Part shown: in pieces, positions 8,955-18,672 of the stretch
Numbering within the stretch: position 1 is the first letter of the stretch
Layout: the number at the start of each line of letters is the position of its first letter
Assembly (NCBI GenBank): GCA_963716115.1
Contig: CAVQSZ010000010.1
Coordinates: 248,001-312,000 of the forward strand
Length of the DNA stretch: 64,000 nucleotides
Direction of reading: 5' to 3'
Source of the DNA: AP-15 sp963716115
GTDB lineage: Bacteria; Pseudomonadota; Alphaproteobacteria; ATCC43930; CGMCC-115725
Made by a program: the position numbers and the translations under genes
The notes under the pieces: model-generated
What the model was told of the DNA's origin: nothing
Seen by the model: the letters and a program-made list of their open reading frames with translations, nothing else
Databases searched by the model: none

Positions 8955-10532
8955 ATGCCGAAGGTTTTGATTTCCGATGCGCTGAGCCCGCGTGCCGCCG
9001 AAATTCTCGCCGGGCGAGGCATCGAGGTCGACATGCTCCCCGGCCTCGGCGCCGCCGAGCTGAGGGAGCGCATCGCCGACTATGACGGGCTCGCGGTGCG
9101 CTCGGCGACCAAGGTTACGGCCGAGCTCTTGGCCCGCGCGCCGCGGCTCAAGGTGGTCGGCCGCGCCGGGATCGGCGTCGACAATATCGACGTGGCGGCG
9201 GCGACGCAGCGCGGCGTCGTCGTCATGAACACCCCTTACGGCAATTCGATCACCGCGGCCGAGCACGCGATCGCGCTGTTGTTCGCGCTGTGCCGGCAGA
9301 TCCCCGCCGCCGACCGCTCGACCCAGACCGGCAAATGGGAGAAGTCGCGCTTCATGGGCGTCGAGCTGACCGGCAAGACCTTGGGGCTGATCGGCTGCGG
9401 CAATGTCGGGTCGAGCGTCGCCGAGCGGGCGCTGGGGTTGCGCATGAAGGTCGTCGCCTACGATCCGTTCCTGTCGCCCGAGCGCGCCCTCGACCTCGGC
9501 GTCGACAAGGTTTCGCTCGACGAGCTTTTTGCTCGCGCCGATTTCGTCACCCTGCACACGCCGCTGACCGACGCGACCCGCAACCTGATCGACGCCGCGG
9601 CGATCGCCAGGATGAAGCGTGGGGTCCGTTTGATCAACTGCGCCCGCGGCGGCCTCGTCGTCGAAGCGGACCTCGCCGCCGCCCTCGACAGCGGCCAGGT
9701 CGCCGGCGCGGCGATCGATGTCTTCGTCGAGGAGCCCGCGACCAAGAACCCGCTGTTCGGCCGCGATAACGTCGTCGCCACGCCGCATCTCGGCGCCGCC
9801 ACCACCGAGGCGCAGGAGAACGTCGCCTTGCAGATCGCCGAGCAGATGGCCGATTTCCTGTCGACGGGCGCGGTCTCGAACGCGGTCAACGCGCCTTCGC
9901 TGACCGCCGAGGAGGCCCGGCGGGTAGGCCCCTATATGAAGCTCGCCGAGCAGCTCGGCAGCTTTGCCGGGCAGTTGACCGAGACCGGCATCACGGCGGT
10001 CGCCGTCGAGTACGAAGGCGCCATCGCCGAGCTCAACGTCAAGCCGTTGACCGCGATCGTGCTGACCGGGCTGTTGTCGCCCCAGCTCGCCGCCGTCAAC
10101 ATGGTCAACGCGCCGATCATCTGCCGCGACCGCGACATCCGCGTCAGCGAAACCCGGCGGCTGGAGCCGGTCGACCACCAGACGTTGATCCGGGTCGTCG
10201 TGACGACCGAGCGGCGGCGGCGCGAGGTCGCCGGCACCTTGCTCGGCGGCGACAAGCCGCGCCTCGTCTCGGTCGAGGACATCGCGCTCGAAGCCGAGCT
10301 CGGCGGCAACATGCTGTTCGTGCGCAACCTCGACAAGCCGGGGTTCATCGGCGCGCTCGGGAACGCGCTCGGCGCCGCCGGGGTCAACATCGCCACCTTT
10401 CACCTTGGGCGGATCGCCCCGGGCCAGGGCGCGATCGCCCTCGTCGAGGTCGACCAGGCGCTGACCCCGGCGATCCTCGACACCGTCCGCGCCCTGCCCA
10501 ACGTCGTCCAGGTCAAGGCATTGCGCTTTTAA
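8955..10532 (+). CDS. serA: D-3-phosphoglycerate dehydrogenase
   Basis: First enzyme of serine synthesis, oxidising 3-phosphoglycerate with NAD+. The 525 residues are the long form with an intervening domain and a C-terminal ACT domain (from about 450, MLFVRNLDKPGFIGALGNAL) that senses serine in this family. Visible catalytic parts are VGRAGIGVDNID, the dinucleotide loop LGLIGCGNVGSSVAERA near residue 150, INCARGGLV and the catalytic His in VATPHLGAATTEA. It lies directly behind serC, and hisZ begins 68 bp later. Feedback inhibition through the ACT domain is expected from the family. Confidence 0.95.
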   Translation: MPKVLISDALSPRAAEILAGRGIEVDMLPGLGAAELRERIADYDGLAVRSATKVTAELLARAPRLKVVGRAGIGVDNIDVAAATQRGVVVMNTPYGNSITAAEHAIALLFALCRQIPAADRSTQTGKWEKSRFMGVELTGKTLGLIGCGNVGSSVAERALGLRMKVVAYDPFLSPERALDLGVDKVSLDELFARADFVTLHTPLTDATRNLIDAAAIARMKRGVRLINCARGGLVVEADLAAALDSGQVAGAAIDVFVEEPATKNPLFGRDNVVATPHLGAATTEAQENVALQIAEQMADFLSTGAVSNAVNAPSLTAEEARRVGPYMKLAEQLGSFAGQLTETGITAVAVEYEGAIAELNVKPLTAIVLTGLLSPQLAAVNMVNAPIICRDRDIRVSETRRLEPVDHQTLIRVVVTTERRRREVAGTLLGGDKPRLVSVEDIALEAELGGNMLFVRNLDKPGFIGALGNALGAAGVNIATFHLGRIAPGQGAIALVEVDQALTPAILDTVRALPNVVQVKALRF

Positions 10533-10600
10533 GCGAGATAGAGCCGCGTTCGGCGCAGCCGGGTAGCCGATAACCCGGCAACTGCGTAAACTCCGTCTCC

Positions 10601-11767
10601 ATGAATGACGCCCCGCACCCGGCGCTGCTGCCGACCGGCATGCACGATCTGCTGCCGCCGGCGGCCGAGCAGGAAGCATCGATCGTGGCACGGCTGATGC
10701 GGACGCTCGCCGCGCACGGCTACGAGCGGGTCAAGCCGCCGCTCGTCGAGTTCGAGGAGACATTGTTCTCGGGCGCCGGGGCGGCGATGGCGACCGCCAC
10801 CTTCCGCACGATGGACCCGGTGTCGCACCGGATGATCGGCGTGCGCGCCGACATGACCCCGCAGATCGCGCGCATCGCGGCGACCCGGCTCGGCGGCGCG
10901 CCGCGGCCGCTGCGTTTGAGCTATGCCGGCCAGGTGCTGCGGGTCAAGGGCTCGGAGATCCGGCCCGAGCGCCAGATCGGCCAGGTCGGGGCCGAGCTGA
11001 TCGGCGCCGCGGGCCCCGTTGCGGATGTCGAGGCGATCGCCGTCGCCGCCGAGGCCCTGGCTGGGATCGGCGTGCCCCAGCTGTCGGTCGACATCACGCT
11101 GCCGACCCTGGTGCCTGCGGTCGCCGAGGCCTACGGCGTCTCGGGCGCGCGCGGGGCGGCGCTGCGCGCGGCGCTCGACCACAAGGACGCCGCCGCGGTC
11201 GGCGCGGTGGCGGGCGAGGCCGGAGCGGTGCTGGGGCGGCTGCTCGCCGCCGCGGGTCCTGCGGCGGCGGCGCTGGCGGCGCTCGACCGGCTTGACCTGC
11301 CGGGGCGGGCGCGCGGCGAAAGGCTGCGGCTCGGCGCCGTGCTCGAAGGGCTCGCCGGCGCCGCGCCCGACCTCAAGGTGACGGTCGACCCGGTCGAGAA
11401 CCGCGGCTTCGAATATCACAGCGGCATCAGCTTCACCTTCTTCGCCGCCGCCCCCCACGGTCCGCTCGGCGAGCTCGGTCGCGGCGGACGCTATTTCGCC
11501 GGCGACCCGGCGGGGCCTGAGCCGGCGACCGGCTTTACACTGTACACGGACACGATCCTGCAAAGCTTGCCGCAGGCCTCGCGGCCGCGCCGGGTGCTGC
11601 TGCCGGCCGGCGCCGATTTCGGCAGAGCGCGGTCGCTGCGCGAGGACGGCTGGGTCACCGTCGCCGCCCTCGAGCCCGCCGAGGATTGGCGAGCGGAGGC
11701 GCGCCGCCTCGGCTGCGACCATGTTCTCGAAGGCGGCGAGCCGACGGCGCTCGGCCGGAGGAGGTAA
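10601..11767 (+). CDS. hisZ: ATP phosphoribosyltransferase regulatory subunit
   Basis: HisZ is a class II aminoacyl-tRNA-synthetase-like protein without catalytic activity that assembles with the short HisG enzyme and confers histidine feedback control. The 388 residues carry the fold's signatures: LLPTGMHDLLPP at the start, DPVSHRMIGVRADMTPQIAR (motif 2 region), YAGQVLR, ERQIGQVGAELIG and GGRYFAG. HisG itself is not in the window. The gene is followed by purA after only 3 bp, so the two must be co-transcribed, a common order in alphaproteobacteria. Confidence 0.92.
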   Translation: MNDAPHPALLPTGMHDLLPPAAEQEASIVARLMRTLAAHGYERVKPPLVEFEETLFSGAGAAMATATFRTMDPVSHRMIGVRADMTPQIARIAATRLGGAPRPLRLSYAGQVLRVKGSEIRPERQIGQVGAELIGAAGPVADVEAIAVAAEALAGIGVPQLSVDITLPTLVPAVAEAYGVSGARGAALRAALDHKDAAAVGAVAGEAGAVLGRLLAAAGPAAAALAALDRLDLPGRARGERLRLGAVLEGLAGAAPDLKVTVDPVENRGFEYHSGISFTFFAAAPHGPLGELGRGGRYFAGDPAGPEPATGFTLYTDTILQSLPQASRPRRVLLPAGADFGRARSLREDGWVTVAALEPAEDWRAEARRLGCDHVLEGGEPTALGRRR

Positions 11768-11770
11768 GGC

Positions 11771-13063
11771 ATGGGCAATGTCGCCGTTGTCGGCGCCCAG
11801 TGGGGAGACGAGGGCAAGGGCAAGATCGTCGATTGGCTGTCGGAACGGGCCGATGTCGTGGTCCGCTTTCAGGGCGGCCACAACGCCGGCCACACGCTCG
11901 TCATCGGCAATGTCGAATACAAGCTCAGCCTGCTGCCCTCGGGGGTGGTGCGCCCCGGCAAATTGTCCATCATCGGCAACGGGGTCGTCGTCGACCCCTG
12001 GGCGCTGATCGACGAGATCGACGCGATCCGCGCCAAGGGCGTCGCAATCACGCCGCAGAATCTGAGGGTCGCCGACAACGCCGCCCTGATCCTGCCGTCG
12101 CACGGGGCGCTCGACCGGGCGCGCGAAGAGCGCCGCGGGGACAAGAAGCTCGGCACCACCGGGCGCGGCATCGGCCCGGCCTATGAGGACAAGGTCGGGC
12201 GGCGCGCGGTGCGGGTCTGCGACCTCGCCGACCCGCGGGCGCTGGAGGACCGGGTGGATGATCTCCTCGTCCATCACAACGCCCTGCTGCGCGGCCTCGA
12301 CGAGCCGGAGATCGATCGCGGCAGGCTGCTCGCCTCGCTGCACGAGGTGGCGCCGCGTATCCTGCCCTATGCCGACCAGTGCTGGCGCCTGCTCGACGAG
12401 GCCCGCCAGCGCGGCCGCCGCATCCTGTTCGAAGGCGCGCAGGCGGCGCTGCTCGATGTCGATCACGGCACCTATCCCTACGTCACCTCGTCGAACACGC
12501 TCGCCGGTCAGGCGGCGGCAGGGTCAGGGATCGCGCCGGCGGCGGTCGGCTATGTGCTCGGCATCACCAAGGCCTATACGACACGGGTCGGCAGCGGGCC
12601 GTTCCCGACCGAGCTCGACGACGCGATCGGGCAGGAGCTGGGCGATCGCGGCCGCGAGTTCGGGACCGTGACCGGGCGGCGGCGGCGCTGCGGCTGGTTC
12701 GATGCGGTGGCCGTGCGCCAGGCGATTAAGATCAGCGGGATCGACGGCATCGCGCTGACCAAGCTCGACGTGCTCGACGGCCTCGCCGAGGTTAAATTTT
12801 GCACCGCCTACCGCCGCGGCGGAAAGATCTTCGATTACCTTCCGGCCGGCGCGTCGGCCCAGGCCGAAATCGAGCCGGTCTACGAAATCGCCGAAGGCTG
12901 GCGCGAAAGCACCCGTGGGGCGCGCTCCTGGGCCGATCTGCCGGCGAGCGCGATCAAGTACATTCGGCGGCTCGAAGAGCTGATCGGCGCGCCCGTCGCG
13001 CTGCTGTCGACGAGCCCCGAGCGCGAGGACACCGTGCTGGTGCGCGACCCGTTCGCCGATTGA
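11771..13063 (+). CDS. purA: Adenylosuccinate synthetase
   Basis: Catalyses GTP-dependent joining of aspartate to IMP, the first committed step from IMP to AMP. The 430 residues are full length for the family. Visible motifs are the glycine-rich GTP loop GAQWGDEGKGK with catalytic Asp at residue 13, GGHNAGHT, GTTGRGIGPAYEDK, FEGAQAALLDVDHGTYP and TKLDVLDG. The ribosome-binding site GGAGGAGG lies at the end of hisZ. Transcription runs convergently into the hydrolase gene 20 bp downstream. Confidence 0.95.
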   Translation: MGNVAVVGAQWGDEGKGKIVDWLSERADVVVRFQGGHNAGHTLVIGNVEYKLSLLPSGVVRPGKLSIIGNGVVVDPWALIDEIDAIRAKGVAITPQNLRVADNAALILPSHGALDRAREERRGDKKLGTTGRGIGPAYEDKVGRRAVRVCDLADPRALEDRVDDLLVHHNALLRGLDEPEIDRGRLLASLHEVAPRILPYADQCWRLLDEARQRGRRILFEGAQAALLDVDHGTYPYVTSSNTLAGQAAAGSGIAPAAVGYVLGITKAYTTRVGSGPFPTELDDAIGQELGDRGREFGTVTGRRRRCGWFDAVAVRQAIKISGIDGIALTKLDVLDGLAEVKFCTAYRRGGKIFDYLPAGASAQAEIEPVYEIAEGWRESTRGARSWADLPASAIKYIRRLEELIGAPVALLSTSPEREDTVLVRDPFAD

Positions 13064-13083
13064 CGCCGATCTTGCTCGTCCGA

Positions 13084-13767
13084 TCAGCGGACGCCGCGGG
13101 CCGGCGGCGGCGCGGCGGCCTTGTCGCCGAGGCGGGCGTGCTCGCCGATGTAGCCGTCGACGTGGCTCGCGATGGCGTCGAGGCGATCGATGAAATAGTG
13201 GTCGGTCCCGACGATCTTGCGAAAGTCGATCTTGATGTCGCGCTGGTGCGACAGCTTGGTGACGAGCTTCTGCACCAATTCGACCGGCACCACCGTGTCC
13301 TGATCGCCTTGCAGGATCAGCCCCGATGACGGGCAGGGCGCCAGAAAGGTAAAATCGTAGATGTTGGCGGGGGGCGCGATCGCGATGAACCGCTCGATCT
13401 CGGGACGCCGCATCAGCAGCTGCATCCCGATCCAGGCGCCGAACGAAAAGCCGGCGACCCAGCAGAACCCGGCGTTCGGGTTGTAGGTCTGCAGCCAGTC
13501 GATGGCGGAGGCGGCGTCGGAAAGCTCGCCCTCGCCGCGGTCGAAGCTGCCCTGGCTGCGCCCGACCCCGCGGAAGTTGAAGCGCAGCGTCGAGAACCCG
13601 TGGCGCACGAAGCACTGGTACAGGGTATAGACAACCTTGTTGTTCATCGTGCCGCCGTGCTGCGGGTGCGGGTGCAGCACCAGCGCCATCGGCGCGGCCG
13701 GGCCGCGGTTGTGGTAGTAGCGCCCCTCGATGCGGCCCTCCGGCCCGTTGATGATCACGTCAGGCAT
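13084..13767 (-). CDS. Alpha/beta hydrolase
   Basis: A 227-residue serine hydrolase of the alpha/beta fold. The nucleophile elbow is GFSFGAW (near residue 111), the acid is probably in LQGDQDTVVP and the His in VGTDHYFI. HPHPQHGGTMNNKVV and FNFRGVGRSQG are typical of a small, conserved group of cytoplasmic hydrolases often encoded beside cysE in alphaproteobacteria. The substrate is unknown. Its promoter must lie in the 170-bp gap shared with cysE. Confidence 0.8.
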   Translation of the reverse strand: MPDVIINGPEGRIEGRYYHNRGPAAPMALVLHPHPQHGGTMNNKVVYTLYQCFVRHGFSTLRFNFRGVGRSQGSFDRGEGELSDAASAIDWLQTYNPNAGFCWVAGFSFGAWIGMQLLMRRPEIERFIAIAPPANIYDFTFLAPCPSSGLILQGDQDTVVPVELVQKLVTKLSHQRDIKIDFRKIVGTDHYFIDRLDAIASHVDGYIGEHARLGDKAAAPPPARGVR

Positions 13768-13841
13768 GGTCGATCCTGCTCAAATCCCATCTCGCAGGTC
13801 GGAAGCTGGAGGCGGCCCGGCTTGTCCGTTCACCGCAATTC

Positions 13842-13869
13842 TTGATCATTTTGGTCGGACAATTATATC
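13842..13869 (+). promoter_or_regulatory. Candidate cysE-isc promoter with IscR-like operator
   Basis: TTGATC and TATATC are spaced by 16 bp, about 70 bp before cysE. The spacer contains GGTCGGACA, and the whole stretch TTGATCATTTTGGTCGGACA resembles the TTGACnnnnnnnGTCGGA pattern recalled for alphaproteobacterial IscR sites. That would place autoregulation of the operon by its second gene. This is inference from pattern only. Confidence 0.45.
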
Positions 13870-13939
13870 CTCGCCAAGGCGTCCGCGATGTGGCGACCCT
13901 GCGCCGCAGCGCCACGACGAGCTTAATATAGTGATAACG

Positions 13940-14665
13940 ATGCTTCTGAAAGACCTGCGCGCGGAAATCGACGCAACCCTCGCCCGCGATCCGGCCGCCC
14001 GCTCGCGCACCGAGGTCGTCCTGTGCTACCCGGGGTTTCATGCGCTGCTGTTCCACCGCCTTGGACACGGGCTGTGGCGGCGCGGATGGCGGCTCCCCGG
14101 CCGTTTCGTGTCGCATATCGGCCGCATGCTGACCGGCATCGAGATCCACCCGGGCGCGCGCATCGGCAAGCGGGTGTTCATCGACCACGGGATGGGGGTG
14201 GTGATCGGCGAGACCGCCGAGGTCGGGGACGATGTGACGCTCTACCAGGGAGTGACGCTCGGCGGCACCAGGCTGACCCGAGGCGCGAAGCGCCACCCGA
14301 CGATCGGCAACGATGTGATCGTCGGCGCGCATGCGCAGGTGCTCGGCCCCTTCCGGGTGGGCGACGGGGCGCGGATCGGGCCATTGGCGCTGGTGCAGGC
14401 CGAGGTCCCCGACGGGGCGAGGGTGGTCGGAATCCGGGCGCGCCCGCTCGGCGCCGGCCCGGCCGACCCGGCCCCCGAACCGGTGTTTCAGCCCTACGGC
14501 ATCTGCGAGAACATCCCGGACCCGATCGCCCGCGCGCTCAATGGGCTGGTCGACCAGGTGACCTTCCTGCGAGCGCGCCTTGCCGAGCTCGAGCGCGAGG
14601 CGCCGGCGCGCACCCTCGTCCACAGCGGCGGCAACGGCGTCGGCGACGAGGAGCGGGCTTCTTGA
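13940..14665 (+). CDS. cysE: Serine O-acetyltransferase
   Basis: Makes O-acetylserine from serine and acetyl-CoA, the carbon skeleton for cysteine. The 241 residues have the CysE N-terminal helical domain (MLLKDLRAEIDATLARDPAA) and a left-handed beta-helix of hexapeptide repeats (TGIEIHPGARIGKRVFIDHG, GMGVVIGETAEVGDDVTLYQ, GVTLGGT) with catalytic His and Asp residues inside. The C-terminal tail is longer than needed for catalysis. ATG 13940 is used because family similarity starts there, although the frame is open upstream. It heads the operon that continues with iscR and the cysteine desulfurases, which consume its product. Confidence 0.93.
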   Translation: MLLKDLRAEIDATLARDPAARSRTEVVLCYPGFHALLFHRLGHGLWRRGWRLPGRFVSHIGRMLTGIEIHPGARIGKRVFIDHGMGVVIGETAEVGDDVTLYQGVTLGGTRLTRGAKRHPTIGNDVIVGAHAQVLGPFRVGDGARIGPLALVQAEVPDGARVVGIRARPLGAGPADPAPEPVFQPYGICENIPDPIARALNGLVDQVTFLRARLAELEREAPARTLVHSGGNGVGDEERAS

Positions 14666-14675
14666 GGGCGCGGTC

Positions 14676-15146
14676 ATGCGGTTGAGCACCAAAGGCCGTT
14701 ACGCCGTCATGGCCATGGTCGACCTCGCCCGCCACAGCGACGGTCAGCCGATCTCTCTCGCCGAGATCGCCGAACGGCAGGAGATCTCGCTGTCCTACCT
14801 CGAGCAGCTGTTCGCCAAGCTGCGCCAGGGCGGGCTGGTAAGGAGCGTGCGCGGCCCCGGCGGCGGCTATCTGCTCGCCCACGACCGCGGCGACACGCGG
14901 ATCGCCGACATCATCCTCGCCGTCGACGAGCCGATCCGCGCCACCCGCTGCGCCCCCGGCGCGCCGGTCGGCTGCCGCGGCAACCGCACCCGCTGTCTGA
15001 CCCACGATCTGTGGGAGGAGCTCGGCAACCAGATCCACCTCTACCTGAGCTCGGTGTCGCTGGCCGATGTCTGCGAGCGTCGCGTGCTGGGGACCAGCGG
15101 CCGCCTCCACTGCGAGGCTTTCGGCGCCGCCACGGGGACGCGATGA
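14676..15146 (+). CDS. iscR: Rrf2-family Fe-S-sensing regulator IscR
   Basis: A 156-residue Rrf2 protein: winged helix-turn-helix at the start (MRLSTKGRYAVMAMVDLA, ISLSYLEQLFAKLRQGGLV, GPGGGYLL) and a dimer helix behind. Cluster ligands are Cys92, Cys100 and Cys107 plus His110 in RCLTH. E. coli IscR has Cys92, Cys98, Cys104 and His107, so the ligand loop here is three residues longer. IscR with a [2Fe-2S] cluster represses the isc genes in bacteria that have it. Its stop overlaps the start of the first desulfurase (ATGA), so translation is coupled. RirA is a less likely alternative, given the close RCLTH match. Confidence 0.88.
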   Translation: MRLSTKGRYAVMAMVDLARHSDGQPISLAEIAERQEISLSYLEQLFAKLRQGGLVRSVRGPGGGYLLAHDRGDTRIADIILAVDEPIRATRCAPGAPVGCRGNRTRCLTHDLWEELGNQIHLYLSSVSLADVCERRVLGTSGRLHCEAFGAATGTR

Positions 15147-16299
15147 CCGGCGAGCGCGTGCGCGGCGGCGGGATCGGGCGCTGCGAGACCTATCTCGACT
15201 GGAACGCAACCGCACCGCTGCGCCCCGAGGCGCTGGCGGCGATGACCGCGGCGCTGGCGCATTGCGGGAACCCGTCGTCAGTCCATCGGTGGGGCCGGGC
15301 GGCGCGAAAGTCCGTCGAGCACGCCCGCGAGGCGGTGGCGGCCCTGCTCGGCGCGCGGCCCGAAAGCGTGATCTTCACCAGCGGCGGCACCGAGGCGAAC
15401 CATTTGGCGCTGCTCGGGGCGGGGCGCGAGCGCATCCTGGTTTCGGCGGTCGAGCACGATTCGGTGTTGCGCGCGGCTCCCGGAGCCGAGCAAATTCCGG
15501 TCGGCCGTGACGGCGCGGTCAGGCTCGACGCGCTCGATCGGCTCCTTGACGCCGATCCGCGCCCAACCTTGGTTTCGGTGATGCTGGCCAACAACGAGAC
15601 CGGGATCGTGCAGCCGGTCGGCGAAATCGCCCGGCTCGCGCGCGCCCACGCCGCGGCCTTTCACTGCGATGCGGTGCAGGCCGCCGGCAAGACCGCGCTC
15701 GATGTCGCGGCGCTCGGCGCCGATCTCGTCACCCTGTCGGCGCACAAGCTCGGCGGCCCGCCGGGCGTCGGGGCGCTGGTCGCGACCGGCGGCCTCGACC
15801 TCGCGCCGCTGTTGCGCGGCGGCGGTCAGGAGCGTGGCCGCAGAGCCGGCACCGAAAACATTGCGGGAATCGCCGGCTTTGCCGCGGTCGCGCGAGCCGC
15901 CGCGGCGGAGATCGGCGCTTACGAGCGGGTCCGTCAGCTGCGCGACATGCTGGAGGCCGAGATCGGCGCGCTGGCGCCGGATGCCGTGGTGATCGGACGC
16001 GAGGCCCCGCGCCTGCCCAACACGACGGCGGTGGCGATGCCGGGGGTCGCCGCCGAGACCCAGGTCATCGCCCTCGATCTCGACGGGGTCATGGTCAGCG
16101 CCGGCGCCGCCTGCTCCTCGGGCAAGGTCGGGCCGAGCCACGTGCTGGCGGCGATGGGGGTAGCCCCCGATCTCGCCGGATCGACGATCCGGGTCAGCCT
16201 CGGCTGGACCTCGACGGAGGCCGACATCTCTCATTTTCTCGCGGCCTGGACCGCGCTTTACCGGCGCCGGCGCAATTGCGGCGATGAGGCGCGCGCGGC

Positions 16300-16303
<4 letters not shown>
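15143..16303 (+). CDS. Cysteine desulfurase, NifS-like (first of two)
   Basis: A 386-residue PLP enzyme of class V that takes sulfur from cysteine. Visible are YLDWNATAPLRPEAL, FTSGGTEANHLAL, ANNETGIVQP, HCDAVQAAGK, the PLP Lys in LSAHKLGGPPGVGAL and the active Cys in SAGAACSSGKVGPSHVL. The SSGK-type loop resembles group I (NifS/IscS-like) enzymes. It overlaps iscR by 4 bp upstream and the next desulfurase by 4 bp downstream. Two adjacent desulfurases occur in several alphaproteobacterial isc clusters; how they divide the work is unknown. Confidence 0.88.
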
Positions 16304-17499
<1,196 letters not shown>

Positions 17500-17523
17500 C
17501 AGCTTGGGATTGGAGAGCGGATC

Positions 17524-17862
17524 ATGGCGCGAAAGCAGGCCTTGTCGGTAACGGACGCTGCGGCGGAACGGATCCGGGCCTTGCTCGCCGGGCGCGGCAA
17601 GCCGTCGGTCGGCGTGCGCGTCGGCGTGCGCTCGCGCGGCTGCTCGGGCCTCAGCTACACGCTCGAATATGCCGACGAGAAGGGCAGGTTCGACGAGGTC
17701 GTCGAGGACAAGGGCGTCACGGTTCTGATCGATCCCAAGGCGGTGATGTTCATCCTTGGGACCGAGATGGACTACGTCGCGGAGAAGTTGCAAAGCGGCT
17801 TCACCTTCACCAACCCGAACGAAAAAGGCCGCTGCGGCTGCGGCGAATCGTTTCACGTCTAG
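17524..17862 (+). CDS. iscA: A-type Fe-S carrier protein (IscA/ErpA family)
   Basis: A 112-residue HesB/IscA-family protein that carries or donates Fe-S clusters. The three conserved cysteines are present as RSRGCSGLSY near residue 41 and GRCGCGE near residue 105. The length is normal and the start ATG follows GGAGAG. Position after iscS fits IscA, but the sequence alone does not separate IscA from ErpA. In the absence of an iscU gene here, the scaffold must come from elsewhere, for example a SUF system. Confidence 0.9.
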   Translation: MARKQALSVTDAAAERIRALLAGRGKPSVGVRVGVRSRGCSGLSYTLEYADEKGRFDEVVEDKGVTVLIDPKAVMFILGTEMDYVAEKLQSGFTFTNPNEKGRCGCGESFHV

Positions 17863-17874
17863 GGCGATTTGCGC

Positions 17875-18333
17875 GTGAAGCTGTTTCAGATCGAGGAGCC
17901 TGAGGGAGGGCCGGCCGATGCGGACGCGCCGGGCGCCGCGATCGGCATCGATGCGAGCGGCCCCGCCGCCGAGATCGCCTTTGCGGTCGGCGGAAACGCC
18001 GCCGTGCTCCGCGATCGCGAGGGTTATCAGCAGGCGCTGCCGGCCCCGGGCTCCGGCGCGGCTGTCGGGTCGTGGCAGGCGCTGTTTGAAGGAGCGCGGC
18101 TGCGCGCCGAGCGGGCGCTGGCGCGCCCGGTCACGCATGCGGTGATCCTGCTCGCGGCCGCGGCCGACGCCGACGCCGAACGGCGTTTGCGGGAGGCTGC
18201 GCTTGCGGCCGGGCTCGTCATTCTGCGCATTGCCCACACCACCGAATTGCCGGCCGGCATGGCGGGGGCGCTCGGCGCCGCGATCCTGGCGGAGGATCTG
18301 GCGCCGCCTGCGCCGATCGCGGATTTCGGATGA
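17875..18333 (+). CDS. Truncated, degenerate HscA-like protein
   Basis: A 152-residue protein in the position where hscBA normally lie. Its start lines up by eye with the start of the Fe-S chaperone HscA: VKLFQIEEPEGG against ALLQISEPG, then AAIGID and a DREG segment against AAGIDL and DHEG. Later VTHAVILLAA and LREAALAAGLVILRIA resemble HscA VVITVPA and KDAARLAGLHVLRLL. It stops after about the first quarter of an Hsp70 (about 616 residues). The phosphate loop DLGTTNS has become DASGPAA, so ATP binding is not expected, and no substrate-binding domain remains. GTG 17875 is chosen because the HscA-like start begins there; TTG 17869 is possible. It overlaps fdx by 4 bp. The HscA link is inference from a mental alignment. 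Confidence 0.6.
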   Translation: MKLFQIEEPEGGPADADAPGAAIGIDASGPAAEIAFAVGGNAAVLRDREGYQQALPAPGSGAAVGSWQALFEGARLRAERALARPVTHAVILLAAAADADAERRLREAALAAGLVILRIAHTTELPAGMAGALGAAILAEDLAPPAPIADFG

Positions 18334-18665
18334 TGCCGAAGATGATCTTTGTCGAGCGCGACGGCGGCCGCCGCGAGGTCGACGCGCCGCTCGGGCTGTC
18401 GGTGCTCGAAATCGCCCACCGCCACGGCATCGACATCGAAGGGGCCTGCGAGGGTTCGCTGGCCTGCTCGACCTGCCACGTGATCGTCGATCCCGAATGG
18501 TACGAGCTGCTCAAGGAGGCGAGCGAGGACGAGGAGGACATGCTCGACCTCGCCTTCAACCTGACGAGGACCTCGCGCCTCGGCTGCCAGATCACGATCA
18601 CCGAGGAGCTCGACGGTCTGACCGTGCGGCTGCCGGCGGCGACCCGGAACCTGCTGCTGGGTTGA
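18330..18665 (+). CDS. fdx: Isc-type [2Fe-2S] ferredoxin
   Basis: A 111-residue adrenodoxin-like ferredoxin of the Isc system, supplying electrons for cluster assembly. Cluster ligands are visible as CEGSLACSTCHV (C-x5-C-x2-C) near residues 40-48 and the fourth Cys in RLGCQI near residue 86. LSVLEIAHRHGIDIEGAC and the C-terminal LPAATRNLLL match the family. Its ATG overlaps the stop of the HscA-like gene, indicating translational coupling within the isc operon. Confidence 0.93.
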   Translation: MMPKMIFVERDGGRREVDAPLGLSVLEIAHRHGIDIEGACEGSLACSTCHVIVDPEWYELLKEASEDEEDMLDLAFNLTRTSRLGCQITITEELDGLTVRLPAATRNLLLG

Positions 18666-18672
18666 GCCGAGG

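Noticed and set aside
8721..10691. 656-codon minus-strand frame over serA
   Set aside because: High-GC antisense frame, repetitive in Asp/Arg/Gly, no family likeness, opposite to an unmistakable serA.
12524..13615. Long open frame of 363 codons on the minus strand over purA and the hydrolase gene
   Set aside because: It is a GC-rich shadow with Arg/Ala/Pro-rich translation and overlaps two clear genes, purA and the hydrolase.
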